Assembly (NCBI GenBank): GCA_964019155.1
Contig: OZ025242.1
Coordinates: 28,188,618 to 28,252,617, forward strand
Origin: Osedax fenrisi
Lineage: Eukaryota; Annelida; Polychaeta; Sabellida; Siboglinidae
Direction of reading: 5' to 3'
Length of the DNA stretch: 64,000 nt
The notes below the pieces were generated by a model. That model did no database searches. It saw only the letters and a program-made list of their open reading frames with translations, and was not told where the DNA came from. This document shows positions 37,590 through 51,221 of the stretch, one piece after another. The position numbers and the translations under genes are program-made. Position 1 is the first letter of the stretch. The number at the start of each line of letters is the position of its first letter.

Positions 37590-37900
37590 AAATAAGTAAA
37601 ATAATTAGTAATCTGTGTTTGTTTAGTAGTTATTAACTTTGATAGGAAACAATTTTCAACACTTGTTTTAATATTTAATAATTGCTGACACAATATTTCA
37701 GGGTTGTCGATATTATTAACAGATATATAATTTTGAACATCGTTTATCATATCAAGAATATCGGGTGTAGATTGAATACTAACGGATTTATATGTATCAT
37801 CAGCGCATTCACACTCATTTTCGTCATTTATATTAGAAATTATTGAAATTGTCGTTAGAACCGATTTATCGATACATGTGGCTGTCGATACAAGCGGCTT
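37590..37900 (-). pseudogene. Open coding-like segment with a PIP-box, possibly a pogo/Tigger C-terminus
   Basis: Minus-strand frame of about 95 codons without its own ATG, with non-random acidic composition (NDENECECADD, SIQSTPDILDMINDV, NPEILCQQLLNI) ending KQTQITNYF. The last eight residues fit the PCNA-interacting box Q-x-x-I-x-x-Y-F, which pogo-like transposases carry near their C-terminus. No DDE core was found next to it, so the assignment is tentative. Confidence 0.33.
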
Positions 37901-37909
37901 TTACTGTAT

Positions 37910-38980
37910 ATAAAATATAATAAAGTTTTAATTAAAATTATATTATAAAACTAGTATAGCAATTATATTATATATGTGAAATAGAAAATCAAAAATATTA
38001 TATTTTGTTAAACTTTAATAAAAAGTAATTATTTTATAGATTAGTATTTAAATATATTTATTATCTAATTATTTGTTTATATAAAATAACATTTAATGAT
38101 CTATAACTAAATATTGTTTAATGTTACATCAAAGTGAGGTAAGTAGTCTAAAAATATCCTGGGTCTTTATATTTTGTACTTATATTTAATTGTACAATTA
38201 ATTATATCTCCAATTACATAGAGTTAATATAGTAATATAAAGAATTCAATTATAAAATTTCAAAAATAATTAATAATTTCAATAATTATACAAATTTTAA
38301 TAATATAAACTAAATAATTTAAATTTAAATGAAATGAGTTAAGCTAAATAGTTGAAAAATAGTAAATACTATATAATCATATAATGACATAATAATATTG
38401 ATTACATTGCAGTAACACTATAATAGTTAACTATAGGCAATTATAGGATGTTTGCTAAAACATATTTTGTGACTTTTATCTTAAATTCGAATGATTCGGA
38501 AGAATAAATATATACAAAAAATAAATGTTATTATGATTAACAGCACTTGCAAATCTTGCACGTCTCCCTTCCCTAGATGATGATGCTTATTTCTTCTTAG
38601 AAGCTTTGATGCATGAAGCATCTCTAGCCGCAGCATAGGTTTGTTCGTTACTATTATCGGCCACTAATATTAGGTCGTTCATTTTGATTTTCACTTTTCT
38701 TTCTCATAGATTATATTGACTGTAATGGCCGTAGTCATCTGAAGCTCCAACAGACAATGCTTTGTCATCCCTCACAGGCTTTGATTCAACTTTACTTATC
38801 AATTATTGAATGCTTTCTTTAAGTATTATAACAAGCATAATTCCTATTTCACAATGAAACACATATTTTTGATAAATGCTTATTTCTAAATCAAAATTTT
38901 ATAAAACTAAAATATGATTATTATTGAATTTAATAAGCTTTTGAAAGATACCAATGTTATTATAATAACATCAATATAAC
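37910..38980. other. AT-rich intergenic DNA with one GC-richer patch
   Basis: No gene identified. The patch at 38540-38810 could encode short minus-strand pieces (for example MNDLILVADNSNEQ) separated by stops; it may be an old gene or transposon fragment. Confidence 0.4.
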
Positions 38981-38984
38981 AAAT

Positions 38985-39385
38985 TATACTGACTCCTTCC
39001 ATTTCTTCTTACTATTTCCCCTGCACTCCCTACCCAGACATCTCTCAAATTCATTAACACTTCACACCTTATTACCTGCAATATCTTACTTTTCTTCCTC
39101 ATCGTATCTCAAATTCTATAAAAATGCCTTATCATACTCCCTCTAGATTCTCTCCTTTTATCTATGCAATGCATTCATTGCTACACTGCCTTCCATCATT
39201 ACCCACGACTACCCTGCTATTTAATTTACGTCAAATTGTTCATTATATCTTATACCGATTTATTGTTATACTTACGAAGTTGTTATATTATACATACTTA
39301 CATTGTGTGATATGTATGCACGCGATGTTGTATATTCGCTTTTGTGCCTAATAAACTATATTCATCATCATCATCATCTTCTTCA
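38985..39385 (+). mobile_element. Non-LTR retrotransposon 3' end with (TCA)n tail
   Basis: Pyrimidine-rich, GC-richer insert ending taataaactatattcatcatcatcatc. A taataaact stretch followed by an (ATC)n tail is the usual 3' end of CR1/L2-like LINEs; the same arrangement is at 62630-62670. No intact coding frame. Confidence 0.55.
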
Positions 39386-39394
39386 TTATTTACA

Positions 39395-39900
39395 CAATTT
39401 ATATAAAGAATAACTGCCTTGTAGACCTTATTTAAATTAGCCATATATGTTATACTTATAATATTCTATCTAGAAAATAGTATCTACTACAGAAATAATA
39501 GAACAATTCTGTATTCTAGTATTTCCTTCTAATGACTTGTCAATATTATGTCAGTTAAGTCATAAAGGTTATGTTGTCCAAAGAAAAAAATAAGCGTAAA
39601 TATTCTATATTAAAAATAAAAATTCCTTATTAATTAGATTGTAATATATTTAATTCTCAATATTCTCAATATTGGATATTATATAACAGTATTAATAAAA
39701 GTCATAGATATATCAATAGATAAATATAGAGGGTAAATTTAAAATAAAAGATACAATTATATCATCGTTCTAAGATAATAGCATGCAACAAGAATAGATT
39801 AATACATTGTTATCCTAAATAAATTATATTAAAAGTTAATTTAAATTTATTGCCTATTATTTATATATTAATTAACATTTAATTAGATTAGATATATTAC
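39395..39900. other. AT-rich intergenic DNA
   Basis: Nothing recognisable. Confidence 0.5.
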
Positions 39901-39904
39901 ACAC

Positions 39905-40215
39905 AAGATATCATGGAAAGAGCATCCAACAAAGATTCGCCTTTACGGAAATATTCCACCACTAACAAGTATAATACGTATACGAAGAACACATTTCGCA
40001 GGCCACTGTTATCGAAGTGAGGAAGAAATCGTAAAAGATGTTTTGTTGTGGACACCGAACCATGGTACAACAAAGATTGGACGACCCAGAAAAACCTATG
40101 TAAAACAGCTATGTGATGATACGGGACTGAAGAACTGAAGACAGCTATGAAAGACAGGATTACGTGGAAGAAAATTGTTGAAAGTGCTCGGGAAACTATC
40201 CCGATCCGGTAAGGT
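39905..40215 (+). pseudogene. LINE C-terminal ORF2 fragment
   Basis: Plus-strand frame LYGNIPPLTSIIRIRR, THFAGHCYRSEEEIV, LLWTPNHGT, GRPRKTYVKQLCDDTG. This LYGxIP..RR..FAGHC.R..LLW.P.HG..GRP..TY...DTG sequence is the well-known C-terminal tail of reverse-transcriptase ORFs of LINEs common in cnidarians and other aquatic invertebrates. It is 5'-truncated, with a stop after LKN. It appears unrelated to the LINE at 53806. Confidence 0.75.
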
Positions 40216-40219
40216 AAGT

Positions 40220-41537
40220 ACACACAATAGGAAAACATTGAGACGCATATTCTAGGATGTGTTGGGTGATAGGCAAATGTAAATCACTGAAATAATTCAA
40301 TACTTGGTTGGTCCTATATTTATTTGAGCTCTTACTAATTAAATGTATATCAGATTACATCCATAACGTTATCCTCTAGTCCGATAATGTTCAATATGTT
40401 GATGTAAAATTTGATAGCTTTCTGTATTATTATTGTCACATTTAAATGTTCTATATAATATATTATTTTTTATAATTATTTATTAATGTTTTGTATGTTT
40501 ATCTTGTCAATTTTTTTTTTCTTTTTTTTATTAATTATTTTACAATCTATTTTAATTATGCTATTGTATATTTATTTATACCGAGTATACAATAAATTAT
40601 ATAAAAACAGTTAATAACTCATAAAAAATATATATACATTATATATATAACAATCTATATTAGATATTTAATTATATAAATATATTTATTAATTTATTAT
40701 AGAAATTTTATATATGTATTATCACTAATAAAGTTTGCTATACGTATCTATAACATGAAATTAATCACTACGTAGGTGTGTAGGTAATATAAACAATGCT
40801 GGCTAATTAGCAATCAAAGTCTACAATTCACTAAATGACAACCCATATATTAGCAACCATTGCTAGTAGAATTATGAACAACTCAGTCATGAGGGTATAT
40901 CACAGTAACCCAGCCATTTTGTTTGTTTATATGTACACAGATAGCAGATTACTACTCTATATGAAAGCTTATATTAACTTGGAATATTACCAACATTATT
41001 TGACTTACATGTATTAATCATATGCTATAATAAATAGAATGAGTATAATATAATAAGTAATACATAAAATAACACATTAATATATAAAAAATATTTTTTC
41101 TGAAACTTATCGAATTATTTAAATATATAATTGTTCCAATATAGTTTATTAATGATGTATTGGTCTATTAGAGAAATTATTTTTTTAAATTCTCATAAAG
41201 AAAATTACTTGTAATAATTTATAATATTTTTATAATTGTATTAATTTCATAATAAAATATAGAATATAAATAAAGTAATTATATAATTGTATTATTAAAT
41301 ATATAATATATATATATATACAAATTATATCAAAATAATAAACTGTAAAATTATTGAATATTTTATTATCAATTTCATTTTTACCTATCTATAAAAAACA
41401 TTTAAAAAACAGAGTACTAATAATGAATATTTTTATTTGAAAATATCATACAATAAAATATATAATTGAATCACAATAAAATAAAAATGTAATATAAAAA
41501 ATAATTTGCAATACTTGGTTTGCCCTCAATAGAGATA
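40220..41537. other. AT-rich intergenic DNA
   Basis: No gene recognised; a 60-codon frame near 40835 has no features. Confidence 0.5.
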
Positions 41538-41544
41538 GTGCAAC

Positions 41545-41998
41545 CAAAGATTTTCCGAAGGAAAGATATAACACTTACATGAAATCGTGTAATTCGAATT
41601 TGTATACAAAATACCCTGGTGCCACCTATAGCGGGTTACTTTTAGGAACTATGCGTTGTTTATAATGTAAATTCGTATTTAACTATACACTTTTAAAATG
41701 TGAAATAATATGCTTTAAATTAATATTTATATGATGAAAACTAAGTGTTCATTACTAATATATAACAAACAAATATGATATTTATGTTTTAAATGCTATA
41801 AGTATATATTTAGTAAGTAAAAGTTAATTTATATTGCATGTAATTTAATAGAGCAATGAAAACATTGTTGTATGCAAACAGAGCCGAACCTAAATCTATT
41901 TCAGTGATTTTGATACTGCTGCTAGCAGCGGCTGGGGATATTACTAAATTACGTTGCATGCATAGGGAGTGTTATATCTTTGCTTCGCAAAATCTTTG
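41545..41998. mobile_element. 454-bp MITE, copy 1, 7-bp target duplication
   Basis: Begins CAAAGATTTTCCGAAGG and ends with the near inverse (CTTCGCAAAATCTTTG), giving ~30-bp terminal inverted repeats with AAAGATATAACACT inside. It is flanked by gtgcaac at 41538-41544 and 41999-42005. A second copy of identical length lies inverted at 61079-61532. No coding capacity. A 7-bp duplication narrows the superfamily (some P-type and Dada-type elements make 6-8 bp) but does not settle it. Confidence 0.92.
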
Positions 41999-42159
41999 GT
42001 GCAACTGTTAATGTAATATTGTAATTTAAGTAATATTGCTTGAGGTTGTCTAGATTAACACACAATCTATATATCGAACACTATGTATACCTATTGTAAA
42101 CCGTGATAATAGTTATTTAACATATCAATATTAATTATTGTAATTAATAGAAGGAGAAT

Positions 42160-43008
42160 TAGGGGAAAGTAACCGAATATGGACACTGTTCTCAGAAACC
42201 ATAAATCCAACAAAACAATGTTCAATGAATAAAACATTCATAATTAAATAACTAGTTTATATATAAAAGTATTTTTTTAATTTTTAATTATTCAAAATAA
42301 AATTGATATATCAAATAAACTGTTTTTTTATTACATTTTTAAATTTATGATAACAAATTTCATCTTAGAACCTTCTCAAGAATACACAAGTGTATCAATA
42401 TATTATTAAAAACCAAAGCATTCTAAAAATTAAATATATAATTTCTATATTTAGTGATATATCAAATAAACTGTTTTTTTATTACATTTTTTAATTTATG
42501 ATAACAAATTTCATCTTAGAACCTTCTCAAGAATACACAAGTGTATCAATATATTATTAAAAACCAAAGCATTCTAAAAATTAAATATATAATTTCTATA
42601 TTTAGTCACTAATACAGACACCCTATAAATAATCAGCGCATGAACTATTCTAATATTCATAAAAATCACATGTGTTATAATATTAATACCACCAATAAAG
42701 CTAAATCTAAATTTTATATTATTTAGATACTTAAATTGTATTATTAATTAAAAAAATAATTAAACTATTCATAAAATTAATTATAAATAATGTAATTGTA
42801 ATTTGTCTGATTTATTCATCAATAATATATAGCTTATCTAGTAGTATATAGGGAATTAAAAGATTAAATACAATTTTAAAATCACAATAATATCTATAAT
42901 CATATAATATAATATATTGTAATTTTTGAATACAAATAATGTGTCATAAAATGTTAAGACAATTTATTGTTAGTGTCCCCCGTATTAGGTGCGGTCCACT
43001 TTCCCCTA
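42160..43008. mobile_element. Inverted-repeat element TAGGGGAAAGT (849 bp)
   Basis: Left end TAGGGGAAAGTAACCG..GGACACT, right end (reverse complement) TAGGGGAAAGTGGACCG..GGGGGACACT. The outer TA pair could be the target duplication, which would suggest a Tc1/mariner-like MITE. Interior is AT-rich, with the tandem duplication listed separately. Confidence 0.7.
42305..42606. repeat. 151-bp perfect-to-near-perfect tandem duplication
   Basis: Copies 42305-42455 and 42456-42606 both begin gatatatcaaataaactg and end atttctatatttagt, differing at about one position. Recent duplication inside the element at 42160-43008. Confidence 0.93.
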
Positions 43009-43009
43009 C

Positions 43010-43815
43010 ATGTAAACACTATGTACACAAGCACATCAATAAATGACCAATAATATAAATTATTTTTGTAAGAATTAACAAAATTTATGGATATAAAATA
43101 TAATCAAAAATTAGAAATAATTCAACACTATAAAATCCTAATATTCCCAATAGAATCATGAATATATAATATAAGATACATAATATATACTCAAAAATTA
43201 GTATAATGCGTTATTGGATTATCTATATAAATATATATTTCATTTAATATTTATAAATATATTATTCAAAATTATTGAAATAATTAATGTTATATTCTAA
43301 TTCAAAATAGCCATAGATATTTTATATAGCTATTGATGTATGAGGAAGAAATACTTGGATACAAATATACAGGGTATTAATACAATATACAAATATACAG
43401 GGTATTAATAATACACATAAATGGAATCCATTATGTGAATGCGTTCATACTAAAGTTACTAACTCACCCACACACACACACATGAGCTAGCTAGATATTG
43501 CATTGTGCCTAAACAACTATGTATATTCAATATGAGCTTTCTATAGAAACAGCAGAAAAACAATCCATGGTATCTATAATCATCACAGACACCAACTCAA
43601 GAAACAATGCAACTATAATTATAAATGTACATATTACGTAATATATCTAATGTATGTATTCGATAACACACTGAATGAGATCTAAATATAGATCTGCAGC
43701 TCTCATTGGAGGTGTTACTCGGTTTATTTAGAAAAGAACAATAAACAACATTGCTTATACAGTACCCATATCAAATATTCACGTCCAATAAATTACATAT
43801 TTAATAAATAATCGA
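43010..43815. other. Intergenic DNA downstream of SNRPC
   Basis: No gene. Contains a doubled caaatatacagggtattaat at about 43360-43407 and a short CA run near 43470. Confidence 0.5.
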
Positions 43816-43818
43816 TTA

Positions 43819-43824
43819 TTTATT
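43819..43824 (-). terminator. Polyadenylation signal AATAAA of SNRPC
   Basis: Minus-strand AATAAA about 95 bp beyond the SNRPC stop codon, in the expected position for 3' end formation. Confidence 0.55.
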
Positions 43825-43916
43825 CGTGAAAATAATACCTAACTCAAGAGAACTAGTACGAGGTTAAAAAGTATAAAACAACGAGGCCAAAGTACAGAAC
43901 GCGTACGTCGTCGTCA

Positions 43917-46900
43917 TCATCGCATTATTTGAGTGGCTCCGAGCATGGTTCCCGGTGCCGATAACATGGGGGCTCCGATGTTACCGCCGAGACCCATCGG
44001 CCCCGGACCCATGGGCGGTGGACCACCGAGTTGCATCGGACCACCGAGGTTGGGTGGCTGGATACCTGTCGAGTGGAGTGGAGGCGCAGGTTTAGTGACG
44101 CGCGTAACGTAGCCTCGAGGATAGATAGATAGATGGATCAAGGGTTTATCGAATTACTGGTTACATATATAAAGAAAGTTATAATTATGTATAAACGTAT
44201 ATAAACAAAATATATAAATGTGATAACAGTGACAAAACGACACACGTAGGGTGTACAGCTGCGGAGTGACTAGTGGTGCCTAGGATATGGGTAGAGCGAT
44301 CGTAGCGGGCATTGGGCGAGAATATTCATATGTCGTAGAGATTAGCGGAGATTTCACGGACGACTATTATCGTAATCGTAAATGTTTATTCGGTGATTGC
44401 GCCGACATTTAACTTTTTAATATTTTATTTAACTATTTAATATTTTCATAAACTTTTTAGTAGTTTAGTTATCATTTTGGTAGTTTATTTAACTTTTTAG
44501 TAGTTTATTTAACTCTTTAATTAAATAAACATTGTATGATTAAAAATCCACTTAAAGCCAATAATACCATATAATAATACAATAATATAATCAAAGAATG
44601 TTAGGTAAATAAAATAGATATATAAAGGTAATCATAATAAATACTAACCGCCCATAAGAGGACCTGAGTGTCCCATTGGGCCGGGCCCCATTGGACCGGG
44701 ACCCATTGGACCGGGCCCCATTGGACCGGGCCCCATTTGACCGGATCCCATTGGACCGGGACCCATTTGACCGGATCCCATTAGCATCGGACCTCCCATC
44801 ATAGGTGGCGGCGCATTTCCATTATTCGGGAATCCGTTATCTATTAAATGTATTGTTATATATTAGTAATCTATCTATGGCTATCTATTGTACAAAAGGG
44901 GTAAGCAAATCACTATATTATAGATAACATTGGTATGCAACAGTGGGTTTCATTGATACACTCAATTATACTTATCGTTAATGGCACTATGTATTTAGTA
45001 AATACTATTAACCGCTATCACATCGTGTTAATAGGTATAGGAAACAATCATTTGTACATCTATATATATATATATATATATATATAGAGTTAATATATTG
45101 TAAATGTAATTAAATAATACATTATTAGATGTAATTGTGACATTTTATGATTCATATATTTCTTTGAAAATTATCAGTTGCAAAAATGATGAAGATTACT
45201 TAATTGTGGACAATAATCATGACAACTCATCATTAATATATATATATATATATATATATAATTCAACTATCGATATAAAGAAAGTGGATAAGCAATTGGC
45301 GCACGCAATGCATGTTAAAGATAGATACGTGAATGACACTTTTATCGATAAATTAACAAAATGGTATCAGTGATTTTTAATGGATATTAGTCATATTATA
45401 TATGTCAAATATTAAAACAGTAGGCTTTTCGTCGAAATAGATTAAAGTGACCTCTATCTATATCAATGGATTTAGAATATAAATATCAATAAAATAGTAC
45501 GATATCTTCAATTTAAATACACAGCATTACGAGGAATGTTGATATGATGTATTTTAAATATATAATTTTATTTTTAGTATAGATAGTACATTAAAATTGG
45601 CAGTAATTATCAATATATATGTATAAATAAATATTATTTTAAATAAAAAGTAGTGGGCAAGGTAGTAGGCTGCGACTGTAGCGCCTCTATTGCAAATTGA
45701 TATACACTACTTTACTCAATTGCTTATCCACTTTCTCACTATATCGATGATCTCAAAGTATACCATAGTCCAGTGGAAATATACATACATATTAAATGTA
45801 GGTGGTTAACGGTGTGATATCGCCATGTCACATGACCAGAGATGGGGTCAAATACGTTTAATTTGTATTTAAATACACACTGATTTAGTGTATTTGTATT
45901 TGAATGATTATTCAATGATGTATTTGTATTTGAGTGTCGTATTTGGTGTATTTGATCAAATACAGTTTCAAATACACTTTTAAAAATATTTTAATTTAAT
46001 AATTTAATAGAATATAGAATTTAAACAATTACTTTATGAATGTAAAAAAAATTAACAAGAAATGTACAATTTATATTAAAGAATACATTTATTAATTAAT
46101 AAAAATTATATAATAAATAATGAGTTTCAAAGAATTTTATGAATACTATATTTATATAATAAATAACTTATAAGTAAATTTATGAATTAAAATTTATATT
46201 CTATATAGAAAATGTATAGTTGTTATAAATTATAACTTATAATATCCCAAGCAACCAGTCTATTGTTTACAGTTTTTTATATAATTGATTTTCTTTAGAA
46301 ATTAAATAATTTAAATAGATTTCAATTAATTATTATGCAATCTGGTTTAGGGATAGGGATTATATAGAATATTCAGTATTGCCAGAAAAATATGTAGACT
46401 GGATAGATGTCGATTATAAGATGAGCGATTTGAAGAGCTTTAATCAGAGATTAATGTATATGAGGTGTAATAAAAATGCCATTTAATATTTAAAGTGTTA
46501 ATATTTGTATTTTGTATTTGTATTTGTTTTTTATAAAATGTATTTGTATTTGTATACAAAATTAAATAAATATTTGTATTTGTATTTTATCTTTAAGAAA
46601 ACTGTATTTTTATTTGTATTTGTATTTGACCCCACTCCTGGTCGTGTGTGATGTAATATTACATACATGCTTCGGTAAACACGGCTATGGCTATTACGAC
46701 ATACGTGGTGATCTAATGAAATGACATGAGGTAGACAGGTAGACAAGAGTACTTACTGGTTTCACTGAGGATCTGCACTTGGTCAGCCAGCCACTTGTCG
46801 TAGTAGAGCTTCACGTTCTCCTTGTGCTTGCGACCCGTGCAATGTGTCTTTCTCACGGACGGCTGTATGGGGGGGTATAGGTGTGTGGGTGTGTGGGTGT

Positions 46901-49900
46901 GTGTGTGGATGTGTTCACTAGAATGCCCATACTATGAACGACACACACGTGTATGTGTGTAATAACATCACCCAAGTGTATATTTCATCTTAATAAATCT
47001 GATGTTTATTTATTAATTTATATTAGGCTACTGAAAGCAAATTTAAATTCACTATAAATTCAATAGGTTTACAATGGTGTAGAATTATTAAATTAATGTA
47101 TTTTTTTAAATATTTATAAGGTAAAATATAATAATAATATAATTAAAAGATTAAGGTTACTATATATTAAAAAAAGTTTATTATAGTAGTAAATAATTAT
47201 CAATTCTGAGAAATATATATTTTAGGAATGTATATTACAATAAAAATATATTTGTAAAAATAGTTTATTTAAACTATTGTCTATTTTTATGTAAAATAAA
47301 TATTTTATATATATACACTTAATGGAAATATTAAATTTGATATTTATCGAATAATTTTGTAATGAATTTTATATTTTTTAAATTGTATAATTTTCCATAT
47401 TATTCATACAAATTATATACTAATTATTTATGTGTAATAAGTGAATTTACAAAATGAATTATTTTAAGTTATACACATGATTCGCCTATGCTATACTCTT
47501 ATCCACTGATGTGGGTACGAAGTACGTGACGACCCAACTTAATGCTCGCTTGTTATTCAGAATTAGATGATATAGGCAAGTTGTTTTAGAGAAGTATAGG
47601 AAGACTTCTCTAGAATCAAGTTTATATGGTTTATAGGCAAGTTGTTTTAGGGTAGGCAGACGAGAAAGAAATATTGTTAAACTAGAGACATAACAATGGT
47701 GTCAAAGTTCATCTTTACAGAAGTCAATCATATGATATGATTCATATTCTAACCAATCAGATATTATTTATAATTTAAAATTCACTACTATTAAATATAT
47801 ATATATATATATATTATATTATAATAACTAGATATACTAACGGAATCGTGTGTCAAATAAGTGTCGCAATAATCGCAGTAATACCTGTCAAGTGAAGAGT
47901 ATGCAATCAAAGTAGAATACTTATGTGTACAGTTTTAATATATAGCTGCACATATTTATAAAAAGAAACCGCTATATGAATCATGATTATAAGCTAGCTT
48001 GATTATTTTGTTAGAACTTCGTATTATAATTTGATTAACTATAATTAATGAGTTACTATCATTAAGTACATGTTATATTTAGCATTGATCGTAATATGAT
48101 ATACGAATAGTCTGTAATAGTTAGATAGGCGTTTGAATGCGTCTCCGTGCAAAACAGTCTGTTGCGGCTTGGTCGGTGATAACAATAGTGATTTAGAATA
48201 ATGATCTCGCTAATATAGCTTACGTTTGTATTGATCATTAACAGTAATAGTATGTATAACTAATACGTACACTACTGGCACTGTAGTGTATGTGGAGAGA
48301 GAGATGCATGTATTATGATGACAATATGAATATATATATTATATAAAAAAAACATATATATAATATATATGTTTTTTTTGCTACATCTGGAATCTGGAGC
48401 GCGAAACTGGTATACCGGCGAACGAGATGAGAAACTGTTACTGTCCAGGAAACAACAATACCGAAATAAGCAAAGTAAGCATATATATGTATATATATAT
48501 TCATTAGGCTAATTTCATTCATTCATTTATAAAGGACAAGAAATACGCTTGCATTATGATCTAGAACTATTTGATACAAAAATCACTTTTTAAATTAATG
48601 ATTAATATATGATTATATTAAAATTATAATATAATTAAATACCATTATATTATTTGGAATCGCGATATATAATATAGAAAAACATCTTTCAATTCAAACC
48701 GATGTTATAAATAAATTTATATTTATAATAAAATATCTATGTAGAAATACAAATTATTTAAAATGAATGCATTTTATTTTACAAATAAATAAATATATCT
48801 GATATGTTACAGATTATTGAACTATAACTAAATATGCCATTGATAAGTATCTATTCCTGAGTACAGAGTTACCAATGTATAAATAGCAAACAGACTTCCT
48901 GTCCTCGGATATAAATAGTAATAGAGTATGTTTATAACAACTACCAAACAACGTCACATTAATGAGGATATTTAAATCATTATATTTTACTTTATGATAT
49001 AAAGTTTATATAAAATATTTATTATATAATGCATTTAAAATATCAGATTAATCTAATTATAGTGTTCTTGAATGGATTATTAAAATATACATATATTAGG
49101 TATGATATATATGTAATTAGCTATATACAATACTATATTCATATATTAACATAAACAAGTTGTGTATGTTGATAAAACATGCTGAGTAATCATAAAAGTT
49201 AGATATTATTATTAATTTAGTTAATTTTATCTTTACAAATGAGAAATGTTTACATCGTTGATATATTCGTGAGATACGTTCAATAGTAGCCGTGTTTATT
49301 ATTTTAAATATGAAACATATATATCAAGATGGATATGAGTCATATCCATATCATATGACATACAAAAATCTTCACGTCGCGTCACATGTCGTTGTTTCCG
49401 GATGATATTCATATTATATTATATTAAATGGTTAATATACACTATATTTATAATATTATATTAAATGGTTAACATACAATATAAATAGTATACGATATAT
49501 TCATATTATATTATTGTATATTAATTGTATTAAAAAATTATATAATACTTGTCAGGGTTGGCGGTTTTTTTGGTTTTTTTAAAAAAACCAAAAAAACCGG
49601 TTTATTTGGTTTTTTTGTGGTTTATTTGGTTTTTTTGGTTTATTTGCTTTTTTTATAATTAAATGTTCGGATTATTAATTAGAAAATATTATATATACCT
49701 AGATCGATTATTAAATATCTGTGCAAAACATACATATATAGAGTAAGTATAAAATATACAACACTAATGAATATTATTTATATATATTAATTATATATAT
49801 ATATATTATTAAATTTTCAATAATATATTATTAATATTAAATGTTAATAAAATTATTTTATTAAAATATATTTATTATAAAAATAAAGTAAAATATAATA

Positions 49901-51165
49901 AAAAAAATAGTTACAAATTGTAACAAAATAATAATTAAAAAAAATAACAATACAGTAATTAGAAATATAATCAATATAATTCTCACAATAAAATTACAAG
50001 TTACAAATTGTAACAATATAATAATTTAAAAAATAATAATAATAATAATTAGATGATTTCTAATAGAAATATAATCAATATAATTCTCACAATAAAATAA
50101 CAAGTTACAAATTGTAACAATATAATAATAATAATAATTAGATGATTTCTAATAGAAATATAATCAATTTAATTCTCGAAATAAAAAAACAAGTTTTGCA
50201 GCCTTATCATTGCCTAATCGATTCCTTATTTTTGATTGAACGCTTTTATAATGTTAAAAAAACCAAATAAACCAAAAAAACCAATGGTTTTTTTGATCAA
50301 AAAAACCGTTAAAAAAACCGAACCAAAAAAACCGACCAACCCTGATACTTGTATAAAATATAGTATGAGTCATACTGAATGACTAGGGATTCTACAAAGG
50401 CGGACAATTCGTAAATTCAAACAACAAGTATAATGAGCGATGGGCTGAATATATTGAATAACAGATACACACTAAAAGAGATTATCAACTAAAGGAAATA
50501 CTATTTTATATTTTACAATGTTGATAAAAAATAAATCAAGCGAACTATATCATTTTTGGATCAGGGATATGTTCGACGGCAAAGACATGGGGAAGTTGTT
50601 ATTTTTATATGGAATGCTTTCTTAGATTTAAATCGAGTGGGGTGGCGGTGGATTTTGTCATGTCTCTAAATGAATCATCACAAATACTATTTATATATTT
50701 ACACGGTTGTAGTTCATAACCGGCGCCAAAAATATATGACTAATAGTTAATTCGATATCGGAGCTCGCGCTTTCGGAGTTGAAACACCCGCTTCTAGATA
50801 TAGGTGTGTCATAATAGATATATTATGCCTATAGATATACCAAGGACACGTATGTCCTTGTATATACTACGTATACACGCAATATATATAGATGTATAGT
50901 TTACCTTAGGATATATATATATATATATCAATAACGATCTAGGGAAAATACAAATCTATGTATCTACATATATGGAATACACTGTATTATATATATATAA
51001 GTATATTACGTGTACACGTAGTATATCCAACTACATACGTGTCCTTGAAAGCGCGAGCTCTGATATTGAATAAACTATTAGTCATATATTTTTGGCGCCG
51101 GTTATGAACGTGTTCCTATTTACACGATACACATACTCAGTATGATACTGTATGTTACATACATG

Positions 51166-51221
<56 letters not shown>

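Noticed and set aside
39897..40238. 113-codon minus-strand frame
   Set aside because: Antisense of the LINE C-terminal fragment, which carries recognisable motifs on the plus strand.
46531..46746. 71-codon minus-strand frame rich in Tyr-Lys repeats
   Set aside because: Translation of the TATTTG repeats of the element in SNRPC intron 3.
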